64,000 bases of DNA from Nocardia sputorum. Lineage in GTDB: Bacteria > Actinomycetota > Actinomycetes > Mycobacteriales > Mycobacteriaceae. Numbering within the stretch: the stretch's first letter is position 1; each line of letters begins with the position of its first letter. Below are positions 8,514 to 17,573 of the stretch, one piece after another. The notes under the pieces are model-generated. The model saw only the letters and a program-made list of their open reading frames with translations. It was not told where the DNA came from and did no database searches. Location of the stretch: positions 6,324,001-6,388,000 of the forward strand of contig NZ_AP026978.1 of NCBI RefSeq assembly GCF_027924405.1, given 5' to 3'. A program made the position numbers and the translations under genes.

Positions 8514-9038
8514 TCAGCGCCCGCCCGGCTGGAAGTAGGCGGTGGACTCGGGCCGGTGCGACAGATAGATGGCGCCGGCCGCGAGCACCGCCTGCACGAT
8601 GGAAGCGCCGCCCGCCACGAGCGAGGCCGTCCCGTTCACCGCGTCGATCGCCAGCAGCGCCCCGACGCCGATCACCACCACCCACGCGCCGAGCACCGTC
8701 AGTACGGTGCGCGCCCACGACTTGCCGCGCCCGAACTGGTGCACGATCACCGACGCCAGCGCCGCCACGCCCAGCCCGATCAGGACCACGACGATGTAGA
8801 CCAGCGACACCATCAGCTCGGCACTAGCCATCGTGACCTGCGGATCCTGCACTCTGGCCTGTTCGAAGACCTCCGCGGCGAAGGTGCGCCGCTGATCCAG
8901 CGCGGCGAGGATCGAGGCGATCAACTGCACGACGCCGAAGCCGATGACACCCCACCACAGCTGCCGCGCGGTGCCGACGTCCTCCGGCATCGGGGGCCGG
9001 GCCGGGCCCGCGGCGAACGGTCCCGCCATATTCGTCAC
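8514..9038 (-). CDS. Four-helix membrane protein downstream of hemB
   Basis: About 174 aa. The GTG overlaps the hemB stop as GTGA, and an internal ATG three codons later is an alternative. Four hydrophobic helices are visible: about residues 33-53 ([20 protein letters not shown]), 80-103, 115-137 and 145-165, with a short proline-rich N-terminus ([10 protein letters not shown]). Mycobacteria also carry a membrane protein after hemB (Rv0513 by position, from memory). No domain with known function was recognised. Coupling to hemB suggests coexpression, not necessarily a role in haem synthesis. Confidence 0.75.
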   Translation of the reverse strand: MTNMAGPFAAGPARPPMPEDVGTARQLWWGVIGFGVVQLIASILAALDQRRTFAAEVFEQARVQDPQVTMASAELMVSLVYIVVVLIGLGVAALASVIVHQFGRGKSWARTVLTVLGAWVVVIGVGALLAIDAVNGTASLVAGGASIVQAVLAAGAIYLSHRPESTAYFQPGGR

Positions 9039-10012
9039 GACAGCCAGTTCGCGGCCTCGGTCGCCCAATAGGTGAGCACGATGTCCGCGCCGGCCCGGCG
9101 GATACTCAACAGCGACTCGAGGATCGCGCCGCGGCGATCGATCCAGCCGCGCTCGGCGGCGGCGGTGATCATCGCGTACTCACCGGAGATCTGGTAAGCG
9201 GCGACCGGGACGGTCGAGCGGTCGGCGACCTCGCGCAGGATGTCCAGGTACGACATGGCCGGTTTGACCATCACGATGTCCGCGCCCTCGGCCAGGTCCA
9301 GTTCCAGTTCGCGGATCGCCTCGCGGCGATTGGCCGGGTCCTGCTGATAGGTGCGCCGGTCGCCTTCCAGCGAGGAACCGACCGCCTCCCGGAACGGGCC
9401 GTAGAACGCCGAGGCGTATTTCGCCGAGTAGGCCAGGATGCCGGTGTCGATGCGCCCGGCCGCGTCCAGGCCGCGCCGGATCGCGCCCACCTGGCCGTCC
9501 ATCATGCCGCTGGTGCCGAGCAGGTCGGCGCCCGCCTCGGCCTGGGCCAGCGCCATCTCGACGTAGCGGTCCAGCGTCGCGTCGTTGTCGACCGCGCCGT
9601 CGGCGGCCAGCACACCGCAATGGCCGTGGTCGGTGAATTCGTCCAGGCAGGTGTCGGCCATGACCACGGTCGAGTCGCCCACCTCGTCGGCGAGCGCGCG
9701 CAGGCCGCGGTTGAGGATGCCCCGTGGATCGCTGGCCGCGCTGCCGACGGCGTCCTTGTCCTCCGGACGCGGCACACCGAACAGCATGATGCCGCCGACC
9801 CCCGCGGTGACCGCCTCGACGGCCGTCTTGCGGAGCGAGTCCAGCGAGTGCTGCACCACGCCCGGCATGGAGCCGATCGGGCGCGGCTCCGCCAAGCCGT
9901 CGGCCACGAACATCGGCAGTACCAATTGCCGTGCTTCGAGAGTTGTTTCGGCCACGAGACGACGCATAGCCGGGGTACGGCGCAACCGCCGTGGGCGGTC
10001 CATTCCGGTCAT
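9035..10012 (-). CDS. hemB: Delta-aminolevulinic acid dehydratase (porphobilinogen synthase)
   Basis: About 325 aa from [17 protein letters not shown], the usual N-terminus. It condenses two 5-aminolevulinates to porphobilinogen. Visible features are the metal-binding loop [14 protein letters not shown], the first active-site lysine region ([17 protein letters not shown]) and the Schiff-base lysine in [12 protein letters not shown], followed by [13 protein letters not shown]. The three cysteines of that loop point to a zinc-type enzyme. A longer start upstream is possible but adds an unconserved tail. In mycobacteria hemB directly follows hemD; here a 3-kb insert separates them. Confidence 0.97.
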   Translation of the reverse strand: MTGMDRPRRLRRTPAMRRLVAETTLEARQLVLPMFVADGLAEPRPIGSMPGVVQHSLDSLRKTAVEAVTAGVGGIMLFGVPRPEDKDAVGSAASDPRGILNRGLRALADEVGDSTVVMADTCLDEFTDHGHCGVLAADGAVDNDATLDRYVEMALAQAEAGADLLGTSGMMDGQVGAIRRGLDAAGRIDTGILAYSAKYASAFYGPFREAVGSSLEGDRRTYQQDPANRREAIRELELDLAEGADIVMVKPAMSYLDILREVADRSTVPVAAYQISGEYAMITAAAERGWIDRRGAILESLLSIRRAGADIVLTYWATEAANWLS

Positions 10013-10193
10013 GAATCGCACGATACGCCCGGTGCGATCCGCTGTCGCGAGCGCCCGTTGGCTGCTCGCGGGTCCCGGGCCGTTATACGGCGATCGCCAT
10101 GTCATCCGACTGATAACGGTGTGTGAAATCTCACCTGGTTCCGCGCCCGAAGGCGCATACTCCGACTAGGGGCGAGACCCGCTGGGGGACAGC

Positions 10194-10979
10194 ATGACCG
10201 ATCCGCACATCGATATCTCGCTGGCCAGAGCCGCCGACTTCGAGTCGTGGGTGGCGGTACTGCTGTCGGATTGGTGGCCCGCGCTGACCGACAACCTGCC
10301 CCCGCCCGCGTCGGTGCTGCGCATCTGGCGCGCCGTCGACGCCACCGGGCGGAACTTCAGCGTGGAGTTCGTCGCACGTCAGTCGGCCGCGCCCGGCGTG
10401 ATGCCCGGCGCGCACGTCGCCTTCGCCGCGCTCGGCATCCGTCCCGACGAGCCGGAGTGGGTGCGCAGCCGGGGGACGCACCTGGTCGGCGGCACCGAGG
10501 ACGCCACCGTCCAGCTGCGCTTCTCCGACACCGCCCGCAGCGTCTTCCTGCGCCTGCAGAGCAGGCCGTGTCAAGTGCTGGAAGAGGCCGGCCGGCTGCT
10601 GCGCCCCGGGGCGGAGATCAGTCTGCGGTTCCCCTGCACGATCTCGGGCCCGCTGGACGTGCGGGTGGCCCGCAACAGCGCCCGGCACCTGCTCGCCCAG
10701 CACAGCGCGCGGCATGCCACCCCCGCCGACCCCTTACAGCTCGGGCCACCGCAACGGGTGGCCGACATCGGCTGGGCCTACATCTTCCCGTGGTCGACCA
10801 CGAGCTGGTACCTCGACGGCTCCGTTCCCACGCTCCCGCCGGGCAGCCGCGGGCCGATCGTGGTCGTCAAGGACACCGGACACACCTGGTTGCTGGACAG
10901 CCTCCGCAACTACGACGAGCAGCTGACCGCGTACGCGCGGGCGAACGGATACCGCGCCCCGCTCGAACAGGCGCGGTGA
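10194..10979 (+). CDS. Hypothetical protein with C-terminal YrhB-like domain
   Basis: 261 aa, soluble, no signal peptide. The N-terminal 180 residues are unrecognised. The C-terminal region (VADIGWAYIFPWSTTSWYLD, then GPIVVVKDTGHTWLLDS and a closing helix) matches by eye the YrhB/Imm35-like pattern: a GW strand, then P-(I/V)-VV-(D/K)-x-TG and a short terminal helix. Such domains occur in immunity proteins of polymorphic toxins, but no toxin partner is seen here. It is followed 46 nt later by a Sel1-repeat gene with a 14-codon frame between. The pair lies in a plus-strand insert within the hem region. Confidence 0.65.
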   Translation: MTDPHIDISLARAADFESWVAVLLSDWWPALTDNLPPPASVLRIWRAVDATGRNFSVEFVARQSAAPGVMPGAHVAFAALGIRPDEPEWVRSRGTHLVGGTEDATVQLRFSDTARSVFLRLQSRPCQVLEEAGRLLRPGAEISLRFPCTISGPLDVRVARNSARHLLAQHSARHATPADPLQLGPPQRVADIGWAYIFPWSTTSWYLDGSVPTLPPGSRGPIVVVKDTGHTWLLDSLRNYDEQLTAYARANGYRAPLEQAR

Positions 10980-11024
10980 TGGACCGCGTGTTGTCCGCGC
11001 GATACCGCCAGGCCGGGTGCTGAG

Positions 11025-11834
11025 ATGAGCGACTCACCGAGCGAGGTGGAACTGCTCGCCATGCAGCGGCGCGCCGAAGCGCTCTGGGACGCCGGCGACG
11101 CGGCGGGCGCCGAGCACTGGCTGCGCCGGGCCGCCGCGGGTGGCAGCGCGCCCGCCATGGGGATGCTCGGCGCGCTGCTGGGCGCGGACGGCCGGATCGG
11201 CGAGGGTATCCGCTGGCTGGAGACCGCCGCGGCGCGCGGCAACGAGGCGGCGGGGATACAGCTGGGACTGCTGCATGTGGAGCGCGGGAATTTCGACGAG
11301 GCCGAGCGCTGGCTGCGCCCCGCCGCCGAGCGCGGGTTACCCGAAGCCCTCTGCAACATGGGCGTTCTCGCGAATCGGCGCGGCTGTGACGAGGAGGCCG
11401 AGCAGTGGTACGAGCGCGCGGTCCGCGCCGGAAACCCGACGGCCATGCGCAGTCTGGGCTTGCATCTGGCCCGCCGCGGCGAATTCGACCGCGCGATCGA
11501 GCTGCTCACCGAGGCCGCGCGCCGCGGGCGAACGGATGCGATGGCGGTGCTGGGCGCCTTGCATCTGGATCGCGGCCGGCACGTCGAGGGTGAGCAGTGG
11601 CTGCGTAAAGGCGCCGAAGCGGGCGACCCCGACTCGATGTTCCACCTGGCATTGTTGCTGCGCGCGTCGAATACTCCGTACATGGCAGGAGATTTCGCCG
11701 ATCCGGAGGTGCTGCGGACCGCCGCCGCCATCGCGACCGGCCGCACACCGGCGCAGCGGGAAGCCAGGCAGTGGCTCGAACGCGCGGCCGCGCTGGGGCA
11801 TCCACAGGCGTTGCGGCTGCTGCACGATCTGTGA
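11025..11834 (+). CDS. Sel1-repeat (tetratricopeptide-like) protein
   Basis: 269 aa built almost wholly of about six helical hairpin repeats of roughly 35 residues, each with the signature A(E/R)xWLRxAAxxGxxxAMxxLG: AEHWLRRAAAGGSAPAMGML, AERWLRPAAERGLPEALCNM, AEQWYERAVRAGNPTAMRSL, AIELLTEAARRGRTDAMAVL, and more. No signal peptide or membrane helix, so it is probably a cytosolic scaffold or regulatory protein. It is likely cotranscribed with the YrhB-like gene upstream. Sel1 proteins often sit beside toxin/immunity or secretion loci, but nothing here fixes a partner. Confidence 0.88.
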   Translation: MSDSPSEVELLAMQRRAEALWDAGDAAGAEHWLRRAAAGGSAPAMGMLGALLGADGRIGEGIRWLETAAARGNEAAGIQLGLLHVERGNFDEAERWLRPAAERGLPEALCNMGVLANRRGCDEEAEQWYERAVRAGNPTAMRSLGLHLARRGEFDRAIELLTEAARRGRTDAMAVLGALHLDRGRHVEGEQWLRKGAEAGDPDSMFHLALLLRASNTPYMAGDFADPEVLRTAAAIATGRTPAQREARQWLERAAALGHPQALRLLHDL

Positions 11835-11958
11835 GCCGCTGTCCCAGAGGGTGTCTGAAAGCCCTTGTGGCCAGCGAAGTTTGTCGGTGCCCCGAGGTAG
11901 AATCGAAGGTACGTTCGAGGGGGCTCGCCCGCCCCCGATCGCCACGGGAGGGATGCCA

Positions 11959-12231
11959 ATGCGCACACCGCAAACCGTTCTCATCGATCGCCCCTACGCC
12001 CCGCTGCAGAAGCGTCCGCTGCCCGCGGGCCGCCCACGGGCCTGGTACGTCCTGCACAACCGGCGGCTGAAGGCGATGCGCCTGGCGATCGCACTGCTCG
12101 ACTCCGGCGTCTACGCACCGAGTTACGCCACGAACAAGCGGATCAGGCACACCGCCGAGGTGATCGGCATCCGTCCCCCCTCCGACGCCACCTGCTCCAT
12201 GGTCCGCACCTTGATGCGCAGGCGGTACTGA
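11959..12231 (+). CDS. Hypothetical basic protein, 90 aa
   Basis: GGGAGG lies 6 nt before the chosen ATG (MRTPQTVLIDRPYAPLQK). Another ATG two codons earlier sits too close to the ribosome binding site. The protein is basic and soluble, with a central helix (RRLKAMRLAIALLDSGVY) and a C-terminal half rich in arginine and isoleucine (KRIRHTAEVIGIRPPSD, ending MRRRY). It could be a small nucleic-acid-binding protein, but no known motif was recognised. It is 124 nt after the Sel1 gene on the same strand and probably has its own promoter. Confidence 0.65.
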   Translation: MRTPQTVLIDRPYAPLQKRPLPAGRPRAWYVLHNRRLKAMRLAIALLDSGVYAPSYATNKRIRHTAEVIGIRPPSDATCSMVRTLMRRRY

Positions 12232-12427
12232 GGCCCGCGAAGGGCGCTGTCCCGCGCTGATCGCGACATCCGGACCCGGCACAGCGCACACCGCGGCGTG
12301 CCGGTCCAGCGACGGGCCGACCGTCGACGTTCTCCCAAACCGGGATGAGGATTCGGGTGCGGGGCGGTTCTCGGCGTCGACGGTGACCATGGTGGCGTAG
12401 TTGATGGCGCCGACGTAGCTGTTGAGC

Positions 12428-12840
12428 TCACCGGTCGCCCCGCAGCGTTTCGATGACGGCGGCGAAGCTGTCCGAGCCGTGCCCGGCGGCGTGTGCGCGT
12501 TGCATGGTGGATTTCAGGAGTTCGGGCAGGGCGTTGTCGAGACCGCGGGCCGCGGCGGCGTGCAGGAGGTGATCGATGGCCGCGATCTGGACGTCGATGG
12601 TCGCGTCGTCGCCCGGGTAGCTGCCCTCGTCGACCTGGGGCGCGTATCGGGTCAGGAACCCGGTCACCGCGCCGAGCCAGCGAATCGCGATGGGCGTGAA
12701 GGCCGTCGCCGCGATCTTCTCGGCGCCCACGAGCGCGGTGCCGTGCAGCCAGCCGGTCATGGCCGACCACATCAGGCCCAGCAGCGCCGAGTCGTACAGC
12801 GAGGCCAACCCCGCCTTCTCGCCCAGGTACAACGGGTCAC
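12428..12840 (-). pseudogene. 5'-truncated imine reductase/6PGDH-like dehydrogenase (C-terminal domain only)
   Basis: About 135 codons remain, from GDPLYLGEKAGLASLYDSAL through GLMWSAMTGWLHGTALVGAE to KSTMQRAHAAGHGSDSFAAV. This is the all-helical C-terminal dimerisation domain of imine-reductase-type NAD(P)-binding proteins. The N-terminal Rossmann domain with its GxGxxG motif is absent. At its 5' end the homology stops at about 12840, exactly where the plus-strand AraC-type fragment begins. A TTG at 12832 could start translation, but a lone C-terminal domain would not bind cofactor. I infer a deletion that removed the promoters and 5' halves of two divergent genes. Confidence 0.7.
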
Positions 12841-13128
12841 CTCGCCCGCCGCGCAGCCGTCAGCCCGCGCACCCTCTACCGCCGACTCCAGGAAACGACC
12901 GGCGCCACACCCCTGCAGAGGCTGCTGAACCAGCGCCTCGGCCGAGCCCAAACCTTGCTGGAAGCCACCGACCTCCCGATGGAGAAGATCGCCGAACTCA
13001 GCGGCCTCGGCACCGCCAACAACCTGCGCCACCACTTCCTCAAACATATCGGCATCAGCCCCAGCGACTACCGCCGCGCCTTCCCCCGCCAACCCGACCG
13101 TTCCCGCCTCGGCCCTGCTCGAACGTGA
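12838..13128 (+). pseudogene. 5'-truncated AraC/GlxA-family regulator (DNA-binding domain only)
   Basis: Reading from 12838 the frame gives HLARRAAVSPRTLYRRLQ, then LNQRLGRAQTLLEATDLPME, KIAELSGLGTANNLRHHF and KHIGISPSDYRRAFP before a TGA at 13126-13128. This is the two-helix-turn-helix AraC domain of GlxA-like regulators, with both recognition regions intact. No start codon or ligand-binding N-terminal domain precedes it, and the sequence upstream belongs to the opposite-strand dehydrogenase fragment. The two remnants meet within about 3-6 bp. Confidence 0.75.
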
Positions 13129-13236
13129 GGCGCGCGTGGTGGACAGCGTCATCAGCGCGCGTTGCGGTCGCGCAAACGCGGGCCATCAGGGGCCGCGAAC
13201 ACCCAGCGCCGCAGACGCGGGGTGTTCGAACACAGC

Positions 13237-14799
13237 TCACCTGCTGCGGCGGCTCTTCTTGCGCGGCGGCGGCAGCAGGCCCTCGGCGCGCAGCCGGGCC
13301 GCGTGCTCGGCCAGAGCCTCGACCAGCGGACCGACCTGGGCCACGTCGGGCTGCACGTCCACGCGCAGGCCGAATTCGATGGCGGTTTCGGCGGTCTTGG
13401 GGCCGATGCAGGCCACGATGGTGCGCGCGTGCGGCTTGCCCGCGATGCCGACCAGGTTGCGGACCGTGGAGGACGAGGTGAACAGGACCGCGTCGAAACC
13501 GCCGGTCTTGATCATCTCGCGGGTCTCCGCGGGCGGCGGCGAAGCGCGCACGGTGCGATAGGCCGTGACGTCGTCGATCTCCCAGCCGCGGTCGCGCAGG
13601 CCCTCGGCCAGCGTCTCGGTGGCGATGTCGGCACGCGGCAGCAGCACCCGGTTGACCGGGTCGAACACATCGTCGTAGGGCGGGAAGTCGGCCAGCAGGC
13701 CCTCGGAGGACTGCTCACCGCTCGGCACCAGTTCGGGGTTGATGCCGAACGAGCGCACCTTGTCCGCGGTGGCCTCGCCCACGCAGGCGATCTTCACGCC
13801 GGAGAACGCCCGCGCGTCCAGGCCGAACTCGGCGAACTTCTCCCACACCGCGCGCACCGCGTTGGTGGAGGTGAACACCACCCACTGGTAGCGCCCGTCG
13901 ACCAGGCCCTTGACCGCGCGCTCCATCTGGGCGGGGCTGCGCGGGGGCTCGACCGCGATGGTCGGCACCTCCATCGGGATGGCGCCGTGCGTGACGAGTC
14001 GTTCGCTCATCTCCGCGGCCTGGTCCTTGGTGCGCGGCACCAGCACGGTCCAGCCGTACAGTGCGCGCGACTCCCACCAGGACATCTTCGAGCGCTGCGC
14101 GACCACCTTGCCGATGGTCACCACGAGCGGCCCGACCAGTTCGGAGGCCGCGCTGTTCAGCGTGGCCAGGGTGGCCTCGATGGTGCGCTGCTGGCGGGTG
14201 GTGCCCCGCACCGTCACCGCGACCGGTGTCTGCGGCGCCATACCGTGCTCGACCAGGGCACTCGCGGTCTCGGCGAGATGCCCCGAGGTCGCGTGCAGCA
14301 CCAGCGGGCCCGGCGCGGCCGCCAGGGCGGCCCAGTCGACCTCGCCGCGCACATCCGCCTCGGTGTGCCCGGAACCCAGCGCGATGCCCGCGTAGCTGGG
14401 CACCGCGGAGCCGTTGGGCAGGCCGGGCAGGACCTCGAAGACCATGTGCGAGCGGGTGACGGCGTTGACCTCGGCGATCACCGAGTCGGTGGTCAGCGGG
14501 TCGCCCGCGACCACACGCACCACGTCGTGCCCGGCGCGCGCTTCGGCGATCAGCGTCTTGGCCACCTCGGCGGGCTCGCCGAGCGCGGGCCGCACGTCGA
14601 CGGGACGTTCGCCGTCGGGGCCCGGCTCGACGGAGGTGCCGATCAGGGCGAGCACGCCTTTGTCGACGTCCGGGTCGGTGAACGCCAGCGTCGCCCGTCC
14701 GATCACCTCACGCGCACGCACCGTGAGCAGCGCCGGGTCACCGGGACCCGACCCGACGAAAAGGATGCGACCGGGGTGCTTCTTCGCGGCTCGGCTCAT
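13237..14799 (-). CDS. hemD: Bifunctional uroporphyrinogen-III C-methyltransferase / uroporphyrinogen-III synthase
   Basis: 520 aa two-domain fusion. Residues about 10-245 are a SAM-dependent tetrapyrrole methylase domain (FVGSGPGDPALLTVRA glycine-rich N-terminus, VVRVVAGDPLTTDSV, PLVLHATSGHLAET). Residues about 250-505 are uroporphyrinogen-III synthase (WTVLVPRTKDQAAEMSE, WVVFTSTNAVRAVWEKF, DAVLFTSSSTVRNLVG, VACIGPKTAETA). The C-terminus is lysine/arginine-rich (PPPRKKSRRSR). The enzyme would cyclise preuroporphyrinogen and possibly methylate the product towards sirohaem or cobalamin. This fusion is standard in mycolata (Rv0511 by memory). The ATG overlaps a short linker frame as ATGA. Confidence 0.95.
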   Translation of the reverse strand: MSRAAKKHPGRILFVGSGPGDPALLTVRAREVIGRATLAFTDPDVDKGVLALIGTSVEPGPDGERPVDVRPALGEPAEVAKTLIAEARAGHDVVRVVAGDPLTTDSVIAEVNAVTRSHMVFEVLPGLPNGSAVPSYAGIALGSGHTEADVRGEVDWAALAAAPGPLVLHATSGHLAETASALVEHGMAPQTPVAVTVRGTTRQQRTIEATLATLNSAASELVGPLVVTIGKVVAQRSKMSWWESRALYGWTVLVPRTKDQAAEMSERLVTHGAIPMEVPTIAVEPPRSPAQMERAVKGLVDGRYQWVVFTSTNAVRAVWEKFAEFGLDARAFSGVKIACVGEATADKVRSFGINPELVPSGEQSSEGLLADFPPYDDVFDPVNRVLLPRADIATETLAEGLRDRGWEIDDVTAYRTVRASPPPAETREMIKTGGFDAVLFTSSSTVRNLVGIAGKPHARTIVACIGPKTAETAIEFGLRVDVQPDVAQVGPLVEALAEHAARLRAEGLLPPPRKKSRRSR

Positions 14800-14867
14800 G
14801 CCTGCACCTCGCTTGCGCTCGGCTCCGGCAAACCCGAGGGCACGGTGCCTGTCCTTCGCTGGCTCAT
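14796..14867 (-). CDS. 23-codon linker ORF between hemC and hemD with ATGA overlaps at both ends
   Basis: The frame starts [12 protein letters not shown] and ends EPSASEVQA. Its ATG overlaps the hemC stop as ATGA, and its TGA overlaps the hemD start as ATGA. It therefore fills the whole 64-nt gap and would pass ribosomes from hemC to hemD without release. The geometry is that described for mycobacterial MIRU elements, which sit in ATGA junctions of operons. The peptide itself shows no domain. It is probably a mobile or repeat-derived spacer and not a protein selected for function. Confidence 0.5.
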   Translation of the reverse strand: MSQRRTGTVPSGLPEPSASEVQA

Positions 14868-15919
14868 CGGCTGTTCTCCATTGGGCTGGGGTTGGGCAAG
14901 TCTGTGGCGGGCGAATTCACCGCCCGGGTGGGGGGACCGTCGTCCGGTTCGGTGGCGAGCAAGTCGCGCGCACCCATGTCGAGCAACTCGCGGGCGAGCG
15001 CGCGGCCGAGCTCCGCCGCGTCGGCCGGGGCGCCGACCACCGACGCCCGCAGCACGTCGGATCCGTCGACGGCCGCGGCGCACGCGCGCAGCGACAGCTC
15101 GTCCACGATCCGCCCCTCGTCGTCGAGCGATTCGACGACCTCGGCGAGCGCGCCGATCGGCGCGGTGCAGCCCGCTTCCAGTTCGGCCAGCAGGGACCGC
15201 TCGGCGATCACCGAGGCCCGGGTGGCCGCGTCGTCCAGGCCGGACAGGATCTCCACCAGGGCGGCGTGGTCGCTGCGGCATTCCACCGCGAGCGCGCCCT
15301 GGGCGGGAGCCGACAGCATCTGCACCGGCTCCAGCGCCTCGGTCACCGCGTCCAGCCGGTCGATGCGGGCCAGTCCGGCTCTGGCCACCACGACGGCGTC
15401 CAGTTCACCCTCGCTGACCTTGCGCAGCCGGGTGTCCAGGTTGCCGCGCAGCGGGACGACGTCCAAGCCGAGTCCGAGCGCCCGCAGCTGGGCGGCGCGC
15501 CGCGGCGCGGAAGTGCCCACCTTGGCGCCCGCGGGCAGCTCGCCGAGCACCAGCCCGTCGCGCGCGACCAGCGCGTCGCGCGGGTCCTCCCTGGGCGGGA
15601 TGGCGGCGATGGTGAAGCGCGGGTCCTGCGCGGTGGGCAGATCCTTGTAGGAGTGCACGGCGATGTCGATCGCGCCCGCCGCCAGCTCGTCGCGCAGCGC
15701 GGAGGTGAACACGCCGACGCCGATCTTCTGCACCGGGTCCGACGACAGGTCACCGGCGGTCTTGATGACGACCAGCTCGGCCGGCTGCCCGGCCGCGATC
15801 AGCGCGTCGCGCACCGTGCCCGCCTGGGTGAGCGCGAGCAGGCTGCCGCGGGTGCCGATCCGCCACGGGGCGCGGGTGCCGTCCGCGGTCGTGCTGCCTT
15901 CTTGGTGGACCATGGTCAT
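14864..15919 (-). CDS. hemC: Hydroxymethylbilane synthase (porphobilinogen deaminase)
   Basis: 351 aa enzyme that polymerises four porphobilinogens into preuroporphyrinogen using a covalent dipyrromethane cofactor. Visible features are [16 protein letters not shown], the conserved [43 protein letters not shown] and [15 protein letters not shown], whose cysteine holds the cofactor. Its start overlaps the hemA stop as ATGA. The C-terminal 25 residues are proline/asparagine-rich and not conserved, and may have been reshaped when the linker to hemD arose. Confidence 0.97.
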   Translation of the reverse strand: MTMVHQEGSTTADGTRAPWRIGTRGSLLALTQAGTVRDALIAAGQPAELVVIKTAGDLSSDPVQKIGVGVFTSALRDELAAGAIDIAVHSYKDLPTAQDPRFTIAAIPPREDPRDALVARDGLVLGELPAGAKVGTSAPRRAAQLRALGLGLDVVPLRGNLDTRLRKVSEGELDAVVVARAGLARIDRLDAVTEALEPVQMLSAPAQGALAVECRSDHAALVEILSGLDDAATRASVIAERSLLAELEAGCTAPIGALAEVVESLDDEGRIVDELSLRACAAAVDGSDVLRASVVGAPADAAELGRALARELLDMGARDLLATEPDDGPPTRAVNSPATDLPNPSPMENSR

Positions 15920-17349
15920 GCCGTCTGCCCCTGTTCCTCGCCGCGATGGCCTGCGGTGAAATCGTCGGCCAGCGCGATCTCCCCGTCGCTGAGCTCGGCG
16001 TGATCGCCGGCGAGCGTGGTGATCTCCATCGGCGCGGCGACCGCCTGGGCCGCACCGGGCTTCAATTCGAACAATTCGCGCAGCGCCTCGGCGTAGCTGT
16101 CGCCGCCCGGCGTGGACGCGAGCTGCTTGACCCGCACCGTCGGCGCGTGCAGCAGCTTGTCGACCACCCGGCGCACCGTGCGCGCGACCTCGTCACGCTC
16201 CGGGTCGGCGAGGCCGGGCAGCCGCGAATCCAGCCGGAGCAGTTCGGCCTCGACCACCTCGGCGGCGCGCTGGCGTAGCGCGGCCACCGTGGGGGTGACC
16301 TCGGCCATCCGCTGTCCGGCCAGATATCTGGCCAGTTCGTCGGCGACGATCGACCGGGCGGCCGCGGTGTCGTCGGCGGCGGCGCCCGCGGCCGGATCGC
16401 GCTGCAACGTCTCGATGTCGATGAGCGTGACACCGGGCAGGCCGGCCACAGCGTGCTCGACGTCGCGCGGCAATCCGAGATCGCAGAACACCAACGGCCG
16501 CTCGACCGTGGCTTCCTCGCCGCGCTCGCGGTCGGTGAGCGCGCGGTGGGTGTCGGCGAGCGTCACGACCGCGCCGACCGCACCGGTACAGGTGACCACC
16601 ACGTCGGTGGCGGCCATCGCCTCGGTGAGCCGCGACAGCTCCATCGCCTCGGCCTCGACGCCGTGCGTGCGCGCGGTCTCGGCGAGTCTGCGGGCCCGCT
16701 CGATCGTGCGGTTCACCACGATGATCCGGCCGATCCCGGCGCGCGAGAGATGCGCGACCGCGAGCCCGCCCATCGCGCCCGCGCCGACCACCGCGGCGGT
16801 CCGCCCGGCCAGCGGGCCGAGCACCTGCTGCGCGCGGTCCAGCGCGACCGACACCACCGACGCGCCCGCGCGGTCGATGCCCGTCTCGGCGTGCACCCGC
16901 TTGCCGACCCGCAGCGCGTGCTGCGCCAGCTCGTGCAAGGTGCGCCCGACCGCGCTCTGCGCGTCGGCGGAGGCGTAGGCGCCGCGGATCTGGCTGAGCA
17001 CCTGCTGCTCGCCGACGACCATCGAATCCAGGCCGCTGGCCACCGCGAACAGATGCTCGGCGGCGGCCTCGGAGTAGCGGACGTAGGCGTGCTTGGTCAG
17101 ATCGGGCATCGGCAGGCCGGAGTGCTTGGTCAGCAGGTCGCCGATCTCGGCGAGACCGCCGTGGAAGGCGTCGACCACCGCGTAGACCTCCACCCGGTTG
17201 CAGGTGGACACGATCATCGCCTCGGACACATGGCTGGAGGCGATCAGCCGGTCGATCAGCTTCGGCCGATCGGCGTCGGTGACGGCCACCTTCTCCAGCA
17301 CGGGGACCGGCGCGCTGCGGTGCGAGATGCCGACGAGGAGAACGCTCAT
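15916..17349 (-). CDS. hemA: Glutamyl-tRNA reductase
   Basis: 477 aa. Reduces glutamyl-tRNA to glutamate-1-semialdehyde, the first step of the C5 pathway, and hands it to HemL. The N-terminus is the typical [20 protein letters not shown]. The catalytic cysteine is in [11 protein letters not shown], followed by [15 protein letters not shown] and an NADPH site [14 protein letters not shown]. The C-terminal dimerisation helix precedes an acidic tail. GGAAAGGA lies 6 nt before the ATG, and the ATG overlaps the stop of a repeat-built 75-codon frame. Upstream ATGs in the same frame fall inside the tandem repeats and are unlikely to be the real start. Confidence 0.96.
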   Translation of the reverse strand: MSVLLVGISHRSAPVPVLEKVAVTDADRPKLIDRLIASSHVSEAMIVSTCNRVEVYAVVDAFHGGLAEIGDLLTKHSGLPMPDLTKHAYVRYSEAAAEHLFAVASGLDSMVVGEQQVLSQIRGAYASADAQSAVGRTLHELAQHALRVGKRVHAETGIDRAGASVVSVALDRAQQVLGPLAGRTAAVVGAGAMGGLAVAHLSRAGIGRIIVVNRTIERARRLAETARTHGVEAEAMELSRLTEAMAATDVVVTCTGAVGAVVTLADTHRALTDRERGEEATVERPLVFCDLGLPRDVEHAVAGLPGVTLIDIETLQRDPAAGAAADDTAAARSIVADELARYLAGQRMAEVTPTVAALRQRAAEVVEAELLRLDSRLPGLADPERDEVARTVRRVVDKLLHAPTVRVKQLASTPGGDSYAEALRELFELKPGAAQAVAAPMEITTLAGDHAELSDGEIALADDFTAGHRGEEQGQTA

Positions 17350-17573
17350 GCTGTGTCCTTTCCGGCATGCGCGGGGCCCTGCGTGGTCACGCTCCGCTGC
17401 CGCCTCCGGGCCTGACCGCTCATGCTGTATCCGTTTCCGGCATGAGCGGGGCCCTGCGTGGTCACGCTGCGCTGCCGCCTCCGGGCCTGACCGCTCATGC
17501 TGTATCCGATTCCGGCATGAGCGGGGCCCTGCGTGGTCACGCTGCGCTGCCGCCTCCGGGCCTGACCGCTCAT
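17346..17573 (-). CDS. 75-aa repeat-encoded leader ORF coupled to hemA
   Basis: The frame encodes three near-identical 25-residue units, each [20 protein letters not shown] plus five residues (GIGYS, GNGYS, then GKDTA). Because the last DNA unit is 74 and not 75 bp, the next ATG falls out of frame. The reading frame then ends in TGA overlapping the hemA ATG as ATGA. The peptide is very basic and Gln/Arg-rich with no known domain. It is probably a coupling leader generated by repeat expansion, and its own start overlaps the stop of another short frame upstream. Confidence 0.5.
   Translation of the reverse strand: MSGQARRRQRSVTTQGPAHAGIGYSMSGQARRRQRSVTTQGPAHAGNGYSMSGQARRRQRSVTTQGPAHAGKDTA
17347..17570. 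repeat. Three tandem 74/75-bp repeat units between rex and hemA
   Basis: Units run 17347-17420 (74 bp), 17421-17495 (75 bp) and 17496-17570 (75 bp). The two outer units differ by one base, and the unit next to hemA differs at a few positions plus one missing base. On the hemA strand each unit reads ATGAGCGGTCAGGCCCGGAG and so on, to a GGAAA-type ribosome binding site before the next ATG, so each contains a copy of the hemA initiation region. Unit ends are partly inverted (ATGAGCGG at one side, CCCCGCTCAT near the other). The size and placement in an ATGA junction resemble mycobacterial MIRUs. Confidence 0.9.

Noticed and set aside
12300..12430. Minus frame reading TGELNSYVGAINYATMVTVD and then AENRPAP, resembling the end of a hotdog thioesterase or flavin-binding split-barrel protein
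   Set aside because: Too short, no clear family signature and no start; could be a further remnant in the insert, but not supportable by eye.
13162..15417. 751-codon plus-strand open frame opposite hemD and hemC
   Set aside because: Shadow frame; both minus-strand genes have strong family motifs.
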